Notes: generated by a model from the letters alone, not told the origin. Numbered from the stretch's first letter, positions 1-12,220 are shown. The stretch is DNA of 64,000 bases from Trabulsiella guamensis ATCC 49490 (GCF_000734965.1 NZ_JMTB01000039.1:18583-82582); one strand, 5' to 3'. Program-made: numbers and translations.

Positions 1-284
1 GGTCCATCATCATGGTCAGCATTCCGGATTACCAGGTTATTCCAAATCCGCTTAAGCGCTACAACTTCAACAATTACTCCGGCCTGAAAAAGAACAGTGA
101 TGGATCTCTGGATATTGTCATTGGCCCTCGCCCGCCGAAGCACTTCCCTGAAAGTAACTGGCTGCCCTCCTCGACCAACCAGGCATTCGCTTTTACCTTC
201 CGGGCTTACGTCCCTGAACCCGACGTCGCTGCAGGGGATCGTTTCCCACCAGCGGTAACACCTGTCAATGAAAACCAGTTCTGA
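1..284 (+). CDS. DUF1254/DUF1214 family protein, C-terminal part (cut by window start)
   Basis: The frame is open from base 3, so the gene begins before the window. The visible part, about 93 residues, matches the end of the next protein downstream. Both carry a stretch of the form NPLKRYNF...GLKKNSDGSLDI (here) or NRYALG...DLHYNDDGSLTLY (downstream), then a NWLP motif, an aromatic FTFRAY/LMIRAYGPE strand and a final PPAV motif. That is the DUF1214 C-terminal module. It ends 10 bases before the start of its paralogue, which suggests one operon. The function of the family is unknown to me. The call as a paralogue is firm; the enzymatic role is not. Confidence 0.8.
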   Translation, partial: SIIMVSIPDYQVIPNPLKRYNFNNYSGLKKNSDGSLDIVIGPRPPKHFPESNWLPSSTNQAFAFTFRAYVPEPDVAAGDRFPPAVTPVNENQF

Positions 285-294
285 GGGAAAGCAG

Positions 295-1737
295 ATGAAA
301 ACAAAACGGATCGCACTCGCAATGAGCATGGTATTGCTGTCGTCGGGTTTTAGTGCCAGCGCGTCAACCAGTACAAATGCCGCCACCGCGACAGTAGAAA
401 GCATGAATGTCAGCGCTGACTGGCTTAATCTGGCAGTGAAAGATACCTGGATGTGGGCCTGGCCGATGATCAATATCTATCAACGCCGTCTGGCCTTCAG
501 CCATTTGCCTGAAGCGGGTTTACTTGGTGGTACTATTCCGGTCGGTCCACCGAACGCGCTCTCTATGTTGGACGATTACATCAAACCCGATGAGCGCCAG
601 GTAGCATGCCCGAATCAGGACGTCGTGTACGGTTTTGCCGCGCTGGCGCTGGATAAATCGCCAATGGTGGTACAAGTTCCTGACTTTGGCAGTCGCTTCT
701 GGGTTTTCCAGGCCGTTGATCTGCGTACCGATAGCTTTGCCAGCCTCGGCAGACAGTATGGCACCAGCCCGGGATTCTATTTACTGGTTGGCCCTGACTG
801 GAAGGGCACCGTCCCGCCGGGGATCAAGCAAGTATTTCGCTCTACCAGTAACACATCGGTGCTGATCCCGCGGATATTCCAGGCCGATACGCCTGAGGAT
901 AAAAAGGCGGTGAAATCGCTGATCTCCGGCATCAATCTTTACCCGCTCGCAAACTACACTGGTAAACCGCAACCACGCGACTGGGGCGCTCTCAGGCAGT
1001 ATCCTGCTGAACATAAAACGGAAGGCGAAACCCGCTGGGTAACGCCGGAAAACTTCTGGAAGCTACTGCCGTCGGTGCTAAACGACGCGCGACCACTGGC
1101 AGGAGAAGAGGCGCAGTACGCCAAAGCGAAGCAGTTACTCGAGCTGTATCAGTCACCGCGCTACCGCCAACTGATGGATGAAGCAACGCAGACCGCTGAA
1201 CGCGAGCTTACTCAGCCGCTGCTGGCGTTCCATCTGGCCGGAAGACCGGCTGGGAACTACTGGACCGCCAACATTAACGGCGCGCAGTTTGGTTTTGATT
1301 TCTTCACCCGTACCGCCTCCGCCCGTGCGTTTATTTTCGTCAATAAACCCGAGGAGACGCAGTATTTCGTACAGGACTTCGACAAAAACGGTACGCTGCT
1401 TAACGGAAAATCGCGCTATACCCTGACCTTCCCCGCCGGGCAAACACCGCCGGTTGCCGGGTTCTGGTCACTGACGGTTTATAACCCGCAACACTTTTTC
1501 GTCGAGAACCGCATCAATCGTTATGCGCTGGGAACACGAAACAAAGACCTCCACTATAACGACGACGGTTCGCTGACGCTCTATCTGCAATCTGATTCGC
1601 CAGGCAAAGACCGGGAAACCAACTGGCTGCCCACACCACAAGAAGGCGCGTTTTCGTTAATGATCCGCGCCTATGGGCCTGAGCAGGATATTTTGCAGCA
1701 CCGCTGGCAACCACCTGCCGTGGAGCCAAAACCATAA
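295..1737 (+). CDS. Exported DUF1254/DUF1214 domain protein
   Basis: This is a 480-residue protein. I chose the ATG at 295 because it opens a classic signal peptide (MKTKRIALAMSMVLLSSG, cleavage near SASAS) and is preceded by GAGGGAAAGCAG. An N-terminal DUF1254 region follows (about residues 45-180, with WAWPMINIYQRR and a QDVVYGFAALALD segment), then DUF1214 (about 330-475). The protein is probably periplasmic. It is the second of two tandem paralogues and is followed after 65 bases by an outer-membrane transporter, so the three may form a secretion or uptake cassette. The reaction catalysed, if any, is unknown. Confidence 0.85.
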   Translation: MKTKRIALAMSMVLLSSGFSASASTSTNAATATVESMNVSADWLNLAVKDTWMWAWPMINIYQRRLAFSHLPEAGLLGGTIPVGPPNALSMLDDYIKPDERQVACPNQDVVYGFAALALDKSPMVVQVPDFGSRFWVFQAVDLRTDSFASLGRQYGTSPGFYLLVGPDWKGTVPPGIKQVFRSTSNTSVLIPRIFQADTPEDKKAVKSLISGINLYPLANYTGKPQPRDWGALRQYPAEHKTEGETRWVTPENFWKLLPSVLNDARPLAGEEAQYAKAKQLLELYQSPRYRQLMDEATQTAERELTQPLLAFHLAGRPAGNYWTANINGAQFGFDFFTRTASARAFIFVNKPEETQYFVQDFDKNGTLLNGKSRYTLTFPAGQTPPVAGFWSLTVYNPQHFFVENRINRYALGTRNKDLHYNDDGSLTLYLQSDSPGKDRETNWLPTPQEGAFSLMIRAYGPEQDILQHRWQPPAVEPKP

Positions 1738-1802
1738 TCTATTCGCTCTGGTAACGTCCTTACCAGAGCGTCATCATTTATCTGATACTGGGAATATCTA
1801 TC

Positions 1803-2711
1803 ATGACCCGTAAACGGACTGCCCTTCGCTGGCTGACGCTTTCTGCTGCCCTGTTTTCGCCACTGGCGCTTGCGGACAACGCGCGTGACTGGCAAGCGCT
1901 ACCGACCGACCTCGATATGTTTTTTGCTTATTACAGCAACATTAATGCCTCAACCGCCGTCAACACCGCGCTGCCCTTTGACGGCGTAAATACCGACGCC
2001 GACCTGTTCATTCTGCGTTATGCTCACTCATTCGCCATTGACGGGCGATTATCAGCGATACAAATCATTCAGCCGTATGCCAATGTCTCGGCGTCGCTGA
2101 ATGACGCTGAGTGGCTGACTGGCTCAAAAGGCGCCAGCAACCTCGGCGACACACAAATCGTCTTTGTGCATAATCTGACGGGAGGCCCGGCGCTGAGTAA
2201 AGAAGAATTCCGGCAATGGACGCCTGAACCTTTTATTACGGCCGCCTTTTGGGTGACTGTACCCACCGGCAGTTATGACAAGAATAAAAATATCAATACC
2301 GGCGCCAACCGCTGGGCGTTTCGCCCCGAGCTGGCGAGTGGTTACCCGCTGGGCCCCTTCTGGTTTGAGTTGAATACCTGGGCCACTTTCTATACCGACA
2401 ACAACGATTATCACGGCGATCAGACGCTGTCGCAGCGACCGCAATATGCCGCCGAAGGGCACATCAGCTATACCTTCTCTCCGGCGTTGTGGGTTTCAGC
2501 AGACGGAACCTGGGCAGGTGGCGGAGAAACGACCGTCAATAGCGATGTGCAGAACAACCAGCAGCAGAGCACATCGCTTGGCACCTCGCTCGGCTTCATG
2601 CTGACGCCCCATTTTGGCGGCATGGTCTCATGGTCGAGGACCGTTGATCACCGGGCCTATACCACACCCGATGTGGACAACTGGACGTTCCGGGTGCAGT
2701 ACGCCTGGTAG
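1803..2711 (+). CDS. Outer-membrane beta-barrel transporter, MetA-pathway phenol-degradation type
   Basis: The 302-residue protein has a signal peptide (about residues 1-24, ending SPLALA). The rest alternates polar and aromatic residues, as in an outer-membrane barrel, and ends VQYAW with a C-terminal aromatic residue recognised by the Bam machinery. Segments such as FITAAFWVTVPTGSYD, NTGANRWAFRPELASGYPLG and GTSLGFMLTPHFGG resemble the family annotated as putative MetA-pathway of phenol degradation / transporter. Such proteins are thought to help hydrophobic compounds cross the outer membrane. It follows the two DUF1254 genes and is closed by a hairpin terminator at 2732. The substrate is not deducible. 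Confidence 0.75.
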   Translation: MTRKRTALRWLTLSAALFSPLALADNARDWQALPTDLDMFFAYYSNINASTAVNTALPFDGVNTDADLFILRYAHSFAIDGRLSAIQIIQPYANVSASLNDAEWLTGSKGASNLGDTQIVFVHNLTGGPALSKEEFRQWTPEPFITAAFWVTVPTGSYDKNKNINTGANRWAFRPELASGYPLGPFWFELNTWATFYTDNNDYHGDQTLSQRPQYAAEGHISYTFSPALWVSADGTWAGGGETTVNSDVQNNQQQSTSLGTSLGFMLTPHFGGMVSWSRTVDHRAYTTPDVDNWTFRVQYAW

Positions 2712-2731
2712 CCCGCACCATAAAAAAGCAA

Positions 2732-2755
2732 ACAGGGCGCAAGCGCCCTGTTTTG
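2732..2755. terminator. Bidirectional terminator between the transporter gene and mipA
   Basis: A perfect 9-bp stem (ACAGGGCGC, loop AA, GCGCCCTGT) is followed by TTTT on the plus strand. On the minus strand it is followed after a few bases by the run opposite 2721-2727 (TTTTTTA), so it can end both convergent genes. Confidence 0.8.
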
Positions 2756-2785
2756 ATGCACAATATGCACAATAAATGTGCAACA

Positions 2786-3532
2786 TCAGAAGGAGTACGT
2801 GATCCCGGTAGAGATGAGTCCGCTCCAGGATTTATCCACCATCGGGCTGTCAGTAATTTCATCAGACAAACGGGTGTAACGAGCAAGACCGTAAACGCTC
2901 CAGTCGCCGAGGAAATTGTAGTTCGCCGACAGTTCCAGATACGGGTTCCAGCTGCTGTCCGGGTCATAGCTGCGCATGCCACTCTTACGTGATTCACGCT
3001 GCGTAACACCATAGTAGTATTCGTTCTGATTGTCGCTTGCCCACTCAACACCAATGCCCGGTGTCAGGGTGAACGCGCCGTTGGTATAGCGGTAAAGCCA
3101 GGCCACATCCCAGGTAATACCGTTGCTCTTGTCGAGCGTATCGCCAGCGAGCGTGGTGCGCAGGAAACCGTATTCGGTGTTATGAACGTAAGAAAGACCA
3201 GCCATCATGGTGGACTGACGGCGATCCAGTTTACGCATCTGGTTATTATCGCTGTCACCAGGCTTGAAGTATTGAGGCGCCCAGTAAGCGGTAACAGACA
3301 GCTTGTCGCTGGTGTCATTCCACAGGTAGTAACCCCCCCCCAGGCCACGGAACCAGAAGTTATCGCCTTCATAGGTAACAACCGGAACCGGGTAGACATC
3401 GGCATCATATTGTTTGTAAGGGTGTTCAACGATACCTACACCAGCACCCAGCGTGAATTTTCCTTCAGCTTGCGCAGCAGTGGCAGAGGTTGCGATGAGA
3501 ACGCCCAGCGCTAAAAGTTTTAGTTTAGTCAC
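2786..3532 (-). CDS. mipA: MipA, MltA-interacting outer-membrane scaffold protein
   Basis: The 248-residue protein has a signal peptide (MTKLKLLALGVLIATSATAAQA) and the OmpV/MipA barrel pattern: GAGVGIVEHPYK near the N-terminus, a W-F-RGLGGGYYLW strand, and a C-terminal GLISTGITYSF ending in Phe. In E. coli MipA bridges the lytic transglycosylase MltA and PBP1B. Its place next to yeaG is the E. coli arrangement; on the other side the usual yeaE is replaced by the transporter/DUF1254 cassette. Its length equals that of the E. coli protein. Confidence 0.9.
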   Translation of the reverse strand: MTKLKLLALGVLIATSATAAQAEGKFTLGAGVGIVEHPYKQYDADVYPVPVVTYEGDNFWFRGLGGGYYLWNDTSDKLSVTAYWAPQYFKPGDSDNNQMRKLDRRQSTMMAGLSYVHNTEYGFLRTTLAGDTLDKSNGITWDVAWLYRYTNGAFTLTPGIGVEWASDNQNEYYYGVTQRESRKSGMRSYDPDSSWNPYLELSANYNFLGDWSVYGLARYTRLSDEITDSPMVDKSWSGLISTGITYSF

Positions 3533-3966
3533 AATCCATTATCCTGTTGTCTAATTCTAAGCGGCAAAAAAGTGTAACCGTCTGGCCTTCTGAGCTCAAT
3601 TCTTTTACTTTCATTTATATTAATAAACTGCTTAAAGTGGCATTTAAAGATGACACTCTTTTGACCGTTCGATGAACCGCAGATGAATGCTGGCCATATC
3701 GTGTTAATAACCAGTAACTATTTTCGGATGAGTCATTGATATGTCATTGAAATTAATTTTTGGCACCATGCAAGTTTCGCAAATGCCATCTACGCTTAAT
3801 TTCAGAAGGTGTAATTGCCGGGCACGTTAAGCTGGGCGTACCAGCAACCTGGCACAAGGGTTGCTGGATCATCAGTGAACGGCGTTGTGCTTACCTCTTC
3901 CGGGAGCCTCCATTATTCATACGAACGGCTCTTAACCTGTGCTAAAAAACGAAAGGACGGCATGCC
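3533..3966. other. 434-base intergenic region between mipA and yeaG
   Basis: No convincing gene lies here. The mipA-proximal half is AT-rich. The yeaG-proximal half holds the sigma-54 promoter at 3850-3865. Open frames in it lack ribosome binding sites and homology. Confidence 0.7.
3850..3865 (+). promoter_or_regulatory. Sigma-54 (RpoN) promoter of yeaGH
   Basis: TGGCAC, five bases, then TTGCT is an exact match to the -24/-12 consensus TGGCACN5TTGCW. It lies 101 bases before the yeaG start, leaving a leader of about 90 bases. E. coli yeaGH is known to be induced by nitrogen starvation through NtrC. I could not identify a clean NtrC enhancer pair upstream by eye. Confidence 0.85.
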
Positions 3967-7307
<3,341 letters not shown>

Positions 7308-7313
7308 CGCCTT

Positions 7314-7342
7314 CATCGCTGCCTTTATGCCAGGCAGCGATG
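7314..7342 (+). terminator. Probable yeaGH terminator
   Basis: A 10-bp stem, CATCGCTGCC...GGCAGCGATG with a 9-base loop, starts seven bases after the yeaH stop. The tail is only moderately T-rich (TTGTTCCTT). Confidence 0.5.
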
Positions 7343-7404
7343 TTGTTCCTTCCCTCCTCCTGCAGTAGAGTATCCCCGTAAGGTTTTTTCATAAGGAGAG
7401 ACAG

Positions 7405-7911
7405 GTGACAGGGCTTGAAGATCGCAATATCCATCAGCAAATCCTCAATATACTGCAAAACGGCAACGCGCAGTTTCGTGTGATAACGCATGAGGCTGTC
7501 GGGAAGTGTGAAGCGGTTTCTGAAATCCGCGGTACCGCGTTAGGACAGGGTGCAAAAGCGCTGGTATGTAAGGTAAAGGGAAACGGAGTGAATCAGCACG
7601 TGCTGGCGATTCTGGCGGCTGATCAGCAGGCTGACCTGGCACGACTGGCACAACATCTGGGTGGGCTGAAAGCGTCGCTGGCAAGTCCGGTGGAAGTGGA
7701 TGCGCTGACGGCATGTGAATTCGGCGCGATCCCCCCTTTCAGTTTTCATCCGTCACTGAAACTGGTGGCCGATCCGTTGTTGTTCTCGCGTTTCGATGAA
7801 ATTGCGTTTAATGCGGGTTTGCTGGAAAAGTCAATTATTCTGAACACAAGCGACTACCTGCGAATCGCTCGCCCTGAACTGGTGGATTTTCGTCGCGACA
7901 GTAGTCACTAG
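7405..7911 (+). CDS. yeaK: YeaK, YbaK/EbsC-type trans-editing deacylase
   Basis: The 168-residue protein starts at a GTG preceded by AAGGAGAG. The core matches E. coli YeaK: HEAVGKCEAVSEIRGTALGQ, then ALVCKVKGN and GAIPPFSFHP. This is the YbaK/ProX fold, which hydrolyses mischarged aminoacyl-tRNA; E. coli YeaK has been reported to act on such tRNAs. Only about 15 N-terminal residues diverge from E. coli. It overlaps the 3' end of yoaI by four bases, convergently. Confidence 0.92.
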   Translation: MTGLEDRNIHQQILNILQNGNAQFRVITHEAVGKCEAVSEIRGTALGQGAKALVCKVKGNGVNQHVLAILAADQQADLARLAQHLGGLKASLASPVEVDALTACEFGAIPPFSFHPSLKLVADPLLFSRFDEIAFNAGLLEKSIILNTSDYLRIARPELVDFRRDSSH

Positions 7912-8015
7912 CCTTCGTATCGCTCCAGCCACAGCACTGACATCACAAGGGTCATCATGATCGCCAGGAAACTGGCGGTGATGATCATCGTTTCAACCCA
8001 CATCGGATCGTTCAC
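7908..8015 (-). CDS. yoaI: YoaI, 35-residue single-span membrane protein
   Basis: The GTG start at 8015 has a good ribosome binding site (GAGG, 8 bases away). The product begins MNDPMWVETMIITASFLAI and has one hydrophobic span (about residues 9-28) followed by LERYEG. Size, sequence and position between yeaK and yeaL match the E. coli small protein YoaI, whose function is not settled. It is too short for routine gene finders. Confidence 0.85.
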   Translation of the reverse strand: MNDPMWVETMIITASFLAIMMTLVMSVLWLERYEG

Positions 8016-8219
8016 GGTATTTACCTCGTACAGTCTGCCTTTTAGGAAATCCTTACACAATATAATGTCAATTTGATGACACACACCAGCAATTTTTACC
8101 CATGTTGTGATGACACGTGCATTTGCCCAAACCGCAGCAACACTGCGAAAAATCACTGTCAGGTGTCCCGTTTGCGCGTAAAGTAAGCGGGCTAATATTT
8201 ATATTGCAGGGATTTTCGC

Positions 8220-8666
8220 ATGTTTGACGCCACATTAATGATTCTTCTGGGGCTCGCCGCGCTGGGATTTGTCAGCCACAACACCACCGTAGCCGTATCC
8301 ATACTGGTGCTGATTATTGTCCGTGTGACACCCCTCAACGCCTTTTTCCCGTGGATTGAAAAACAGGGACTCACTCTTGGGATTATTATTCTGACAATCG
8401 GGGTCATGGCCCCTATTGCCAGCGGCTCATTGCCACCCTCAACGCTGCTGCATTCGTTTGTAAACTGGAAGTCGCTGGTGGCGATTGCTATCGGCGTGCT
8501 GGTCTCATGGCTTGGCGGTCGTGGCGTTACGCTGATGAGCGCGCAACCGCAACTGGTGGCCGGTTTACTGGTTGGCACGGTACTTGGCGTCGCGCTTTTC
8601 CGTGGCGTGCCGGTCGGGCCGCTGATTGCCGCCGGTCTGGTGTCGTTGTTGATCGGAAAATCATGA
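8220..8666 (+). CDS. yeaL: YeaL, UPF0756/DUF441 inner-membrane protein
   Basis: At 148 residues, as in E. coli, it has four predicted membrane segments (about residues 4-28, 48-72, 80-104, 110-142) rich in Gly, Val and Leu. Function is unknown. A TAATAT box upstream and GCAGGGATTTTCGC before the ATG support the start. Its last codons overlap the 3' end of nimR by six bases, convergently. Confidence 0.9.
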   Translation: MFDATLMILLGLAALGFVSHNTTVAVSILVLIIVRVTPLNAFFPWIEKQGLTLGIIILTIGVMAPIASGSLPPSTLLHSFVNWKSLVAIAIGVLVSWLGGRGVTLMSAQPQLVAGLLVGTVLGVALFRGVPVGPLIAAGLVSLLIGKS

Positions 8667-9452
8667 TCCGGGATCCAGCTCAGCGAGATACGCTTTCGGC
8701 GTCTTACCAAGCACTTTCTTGAACATCGTAATAAACGCGGTGGTGGAATCGTAGCCTAGCGCGTGCGCCACCTGTTGCACGGCCTGCCCACGAATTAGCA
8801 GCTGCAGGGCCAGAATGAGCTGTAAGCGGTGGCGCCAGCGAAGAAAGCTCAGCCCGGTCTCCTTTACTACCAGCCGGGCAAGATTACGTTCACTCATGGC
8901 AAAATGGCTCGCCCATTGCCCTAAGGTTTGCCAGCGATCCGGCGCCTGTGCCATGGTCTCTGTCATTTCGCGAATTTTCGGGTGCGATGAGACCGGCAAC
9001 TGCAGATGTTGCTGCGGCTGCTGAGGAAGCTCATCAAACAGCACCTGAACCAGCCGCCCGGTTTCCGCCGTTTGCGATGCCACACCAGTACGTTCTGACA
9101 GCGACAGAATAAGTTCCCGGACCAGCGACGAGATTTTCAGTGTACAACAATGATCCGGCATCTCTGCCCTGCCAGGTTCGATAAACAAAAAGCAGATCTG
9201 CGCGCCCGGCGTAGCCCGGTTACTGTGCGGCACCTGGCCGGGAACCCACACAGCATACTGCGGGGGCACCATCCACATGGCATTGTCCACTTCACAGGTC
9301 AGGGCACCATGCAACGCGAGGATCAACTGGCCTTTGCGGTGCTGGTGGCGTGGAATAAATTGTTCGTCCTCCACAACGCGAATACGAAATGCGACCGCCG
9401 CGTCGTGCTGACTGTCGGGGGCGTAACCTTCCAGTCCCAGTCCGTACATCAT
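8661..9452 (-). CDS. nimR: NimR (YeaM), AraC-family regulator of nimT
   Basis: The 263-residue protein has an N-terminal cupin-like domain (about 15-110; [14 protein letters not shown]) and a C-terminal AraC DNA-binding domain with two helix-turn-helices (about 165-260; the second, [21 protein letters not shown], is textbook). It is divergent from nimT across a 96-base spacer, as in E. coli, where NimR represses nimT. It is a few residues shorter than the E. coli protein at the N-terminus. Confidence 0.9.
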   Translation of the reverse strand: MMYGLGLEGYAPDSQHDAAVAFRIRVVEDEQFIPRHQHRKGQLILALHGALTCEVDNAMWMVPPQYAVWVPGQVPHSNRATPGAQICFLFIEPGRAEMPDHCCTLKISSLVRELILSLSERTGVASQTAETGRLVQVLFDELPQQPQQHLQLPVSSHPKIREMTETMAQAPDRWQTLGQWASHFAMSERNLARLVVKETGLSFLRWRHRLQLILALQLLIRGQAVQQVAHALGYDSTTAFITMFKKVLGKTPKAYLAELDPGS

Positions 9453-9548
9453 CTTGTCCGAATTTAGCGATAATCTGTCATTTTAGCTTGATTTAATCAC
9501 CGACGAAAACCGCTATTGTGTCGTCACTTTTTTATCACTGAGAATATT

Positions 9549-10733
9549 ATGTCTGTTTCTGTTACTCCCACTGGCCGCCATACTCTGCTGCTTATCGCCG
9601 GAATGCTGCTGATTGCCACGACGCTGCGCGTGACGTTTACCGGTGCGGCACCACTGCTGGACAGCATTCGCGCGGAATACGGCCTGACGACCGCTCAGAC
9701 CGGGTTGTTAACCACCCTGTCGCTGCTGGCCTTTGGCCTGGTGTCACCGCTGGCAGCGGGCATCGCCCGGCGCGTTGGCATTGAGCGCAGTCTGTTCGCT
9801 GCCCTGTTGTTGATTTGTGCGGGGATTGCGGTGCGGTCATTGCCCTCGGCTATGCTGCTGTTTGTCGGCACGGCGATCATCGGTTGCGGTATCGCCCTCG
9901 GTAACGTACTGCTGCCAGGCCTCATCAAACGTGATTTTTCGCAGCATGTCGCCCGGCTTACCGGTGCCTATTCCCTGACGATGGGCGGCGCTGCGGCGCT
10001 GGGGTCGGCGCTGGTCGTCCCGCTGGCACTACACGGCTTCGGCTGGCGAGGCGCGCTGTTGATGCTGATGGTCTTTCCGCTGCTGGCATTACTGTTCTGG
10101 CTGCCCCAGTGGCGAAACCAACAGCCTGCGGCCGTCACCAGCGCACGTTCGCTGCATGATCGCGGTATCTGGCGCTCAGCGCTTGCCTGGCAGGTGACGC
10201 TGTTTCTCGGGCTGAACTCGCTGGTGTATTACGTGATTATCGGCTGGCTGCCGGCCATTCTCATCAGCAACGGTTACAGTGAATCGCAGGCCGGTTCTCT
10301 GCACGGACTGTTGCAACTGGCGACTGCCGCGCCCGGGCTTGCCATTCCGCTGATCCTGCATAAATTGCGCGACCAGCGTGGCATCGCGGTGCTGGTTTCG
10401 CTGATGTGCGCTGTCAGTGCCGTGGGTTTCTGGTTACTGCCGGATCAGGCCATTGCGTGGACACTGGTTTTCGGCTTCGGGTCAGGTGCGACGATGATCC
10501 TCGGTCTGACGTTTATCGGCTTACGCGCCAGTTCGGCGCATCAGGCGGCGGCGCTTTCAGGTATGGCTCAGTCGGTGGGGTATCTGCTGGCGGCCTGCGG
10601 TCCGCCGTTGATGGGAAAAATTCATGATGCCAGTGGGGACTGGCACATTCCATTGATTGCCGTGGCGCTGCTCGCCATCATCATGGCCTGCTTCGGTGCC
10701 TTCGCGGGGCGCGATCGCGAAATCCATGCCTGA
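9549..10733 (+). CDS. nimT: NimT (YeaN), CynX/NimT-family MFS exporter
   Basis: The 394-residue protein has about 12 membrane segments. The MFS family signature is clear (LITTLRVTFTGAAPLLD-type first loop, GLITTLSLLAFGL, and a second half with GLNSLVYYVIIGWLP). E. coli NimT exports 2-nitroimidazole. I chose the ATG at 9549, aligning with the E. coli N-terminus, over an upstream ATG at 9516 that lies in the promoter area. It is probably controlled by the divergent nimR. Confidence 0.92.
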   Translation: MSVSVTPTGRHTLLLIAGMLLIATTLRVTFTGAAPLLDSIRAEYGLTTAQTGLLTTLSLLAFGLVSPLAAGIARRVGIERSLFAALLLICAGIAVRSLPSAMLLFVGTAIIGCGIALGNVLLPGLIKRDFSQHVARLTGAYSLTMGGAAALGSALVVPLALHGFGWRGALLMLMVFPLLALLFWLPQWRNQQPAAVTSARSLHDRGIWRSALAWQVTLFLGLNSLVYYVIIGWLPAILISNGYSESQAGSLHGLLQLATAAPGLAIPLILHKLRDQRGIAVLVSLMCAVSAVGFWLLPDQAIAWTLVFGFGSGATMILGLTFIGLRASSAHQAAALSGMAQSVGYLLAACGPPLMGKIHDASGDWHIPLIAVALLAIIMACFGAFAGRDREIHA

Positions 10734-10743
10734 CAATGCACAT

Positions 10744-10767
10744 GCCCGGCGACAGCGTTCGCCGGGC
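10744..10767. terminator. GC-rich hairpin between nimT and the GATase-like gene
   Basis: GCCCGGCGA, five bases, then TTCGCCGGGC forms a strong stem between two convergent genes. No T-run follows on either strand, so it may be a degraded REP element rather than an intrinsic terminator. Confidence 0.4.
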
Positions 10768-10775
10768 AACGTGTA

Positions 10776-11483
10776 TTATTGCGCAGCGGCGTGCAGAAAT
10801 GCCTGCACCAGCGGCGCCGGACGCCCTTCCAGGGCATTACGCTCATGCTGGAATAATGTCGCCACGAAGAAAGGATGCGTGGTCAGCTCAACCACCCGAA
10901 TATCACCCTCTTCATCCCAGCCGGTCACACGCAGCGGCTGATGCTCCAGCTCACGGGCAAAATCCGGGGCGATCCCGTAATTGCAGTGATACCCTTCCTG
11001 AATAACATCGCGACCATAGGCACGGTGAACAATTGTGTTGCCGCGCAGTTCGATGGCATCCGTTTTCTCCACCAGTGAACAGGTCAACGCGTCGATCACC
11101 ATTCGCCCGCTGCTGTCAGTTTCTGCATGCGCGGCGTCCGCCCACCCCATCACATTGCGGGCATATTCAATGACAGCGTGCTGGAAGCCGCCACAGGTGC
11201 CAAGAAACGGGATGCTGTTTTCGCGGGCATAGCGGATCGCGGTAAATGCGCCTTCGACGTTTTTATAGGGGCTGCCTGGCACCACCCAAATCGCATCGTA
11301 ACTGGTAAGGTCGTCCGCCGAGGTTATCGCCGGGGTGTTCAACCACTCATACTGAACGACCATCTCCAGTACGGCAGCCGCATCATCGATAGCTAACGGA
11401 ATTGCCTGATGAGCAAGTACGGTGTCGCTGTGATCGCCCACAAGAGCAATGCGAAGTACGGGGTTGAGAGCGGTGTGTTCCAT
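10776..11483 (-). CDS. Stand-alone class I glutamine-amidotransferase-like protein (CTP synthase C-terminal type)
   Basis: The 235-residue protein's ATG at 11483 has AAGGATC upstream. The whole protein aligns with the GATase half of PyrG: PGSPYKNVEGAFTAIRYARE, then the nucleophile elbow IPFLGTCGGFQHAVIEYARN and a terminal HPFFVATLFQHE. The synthetase (kinase) half is absent, so it is not a CTP synthase. The nucleophilic Cys is present. In PyrG the last motif reads FHPE; here it is FQHE, so the catalytic His is displaced by one residue. A relative is annotated as 'CTP synthase C-terminal region-related (seleno)protein'. Substrate unknown. Confidence 0.8.
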   Translation of the reverse strand: MEHTALNPVLRIALVGDHSDTVLAHQAIPLAIDDAAAVLEMVVQYEWLNTPAITSADDLTSYDAIWVVPGSPYKNVEGAFTAIRYARENSIPFLGTCGGFQHAVIEYARNVMGWADAAHAETDSSGRMVIDALTCSLVEKTDAIELRGNTIVHRAYGRDVIQEGYHCNYGIAPDFARELEHQPLRVTGWDEEGDIRVVELTTHPFFVATLFQHERNALEGRPAPLVQAFLHAAAQ

Positions 11484-11584
11484 AACAGGATCCTTATGCC
11501 TGACAGTTTTTAGACGCAGGCGTAATACTGTCATATCTGCGGCGAATGGACTATCCTGGTATGCACGAACCAGGGAGATGAACG

Positions 11585-11932
11585 ATGATCCAGTGCAAAC
11601 GCGTTTATGATGCGCCAGAAGCCAGCGACGGCTACCGTGTGCTTGTCGACCGGTTATGGCCACGGGGAATGAAAAAAGAGAGTCTGGCGCAGGATGAATG
11701 GTGTAAAACCCTTGCCCCATCGGCAGCGCTGCGTAAAGCGTTTTATGGTGAAGTGATCGACTTCGCCAGCTTCAGCCAGCATTACCGCCAGGAGTTAGAC
11801 ACCCGGCGCGAAGAAGGCAAACGGCTGCTCAAGAAGGCCGATGAAACAGGGTTGACCCTGCTCTATGCCGCAAAAAATACCCGACAAAACCATGCGCTGG
11901 TGCTGGCGGAGTGGTTAGCTCATCTCAAATAG
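11585..11932 (+). CDS. yeaO: YeaO, DUF488 family protein
   Basis: At 115 residues, as in E. coli, it carries the DUF488 hallmarks YRVLVDRLWPRGMKKE near the N-terminus and LTLLYAAKNTRQNHA near the C-terminus. Function is unknown. The ATG follows AGGGAGATGAACG. Its end overlaps the next minus-strand gene by 18 bases. Confidence 0.9.
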   Translation: MIQCKRVYDAPEASDGYRVLVDRLWPRGMKKESLAQDEWCKTLAPSAALRKAFYGEVIDFASFSQHYRQELDTRREEGKRLLKKADETGLTLLYAAKNTRQNHALVLAEWLAHLK

Positions 11933-12220
11933 GCGGGCATCTTCTGGCTGAGTATCAGGCAAGAATGGCATCAGATGTTCCGCGCGTACAAACGCGAACC
12001 CACGCTGACCATCATTCGCGCAAACCGCCCCGGTCACCAGCCACAGCGGGCGTGGCGCATCCGCGGGCAGTTCTGTCATCACGCCATTAACCGGGTTGAG
12101 CAATCGTTCCCCTGGCTTGCAGAGTGCAAAAAGTTCTACTGATTTTCCGATATTCGCCTGCCCGGCGAGGGTACGTGCACCGATAATCATCGCCATGGTG
12201 CCTGGTCTGAGCTGAAACAT
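11915..12220 (-). CDS. Hypothetical protein, 101 residues
   Basis: The ATG at 12220 begins MFQLRPGTMAMIIGARTLAG. The protein looks beta-rich, with several short Val/Ile/Leu strands, a GKSVELF segment and a C-terminal FAFVRAEHLMPFLP. Codon use resembles the neighbours. I do not recognise the family. It is convergent with yeaO and overlaps it by 18 bases, which is unusual but seen for real gene pairs. Confidence 0.6.
   Translation of the reverse strand: MFQLRPGTMAMIIGARTLAGQANIGKSVELFALCKPGERLLNPVNGVMTELPADAPRPLWLVTGAVCANDGQRGFAFVRAEHLMPFLPDTQPEDARLFEMS

Noticed and set aside
3760..3945. 61-codon frame in the mipA-yeaG gap
   Set aside because: It overlaps the sigma-54 promoter and lacks a ribosome site.
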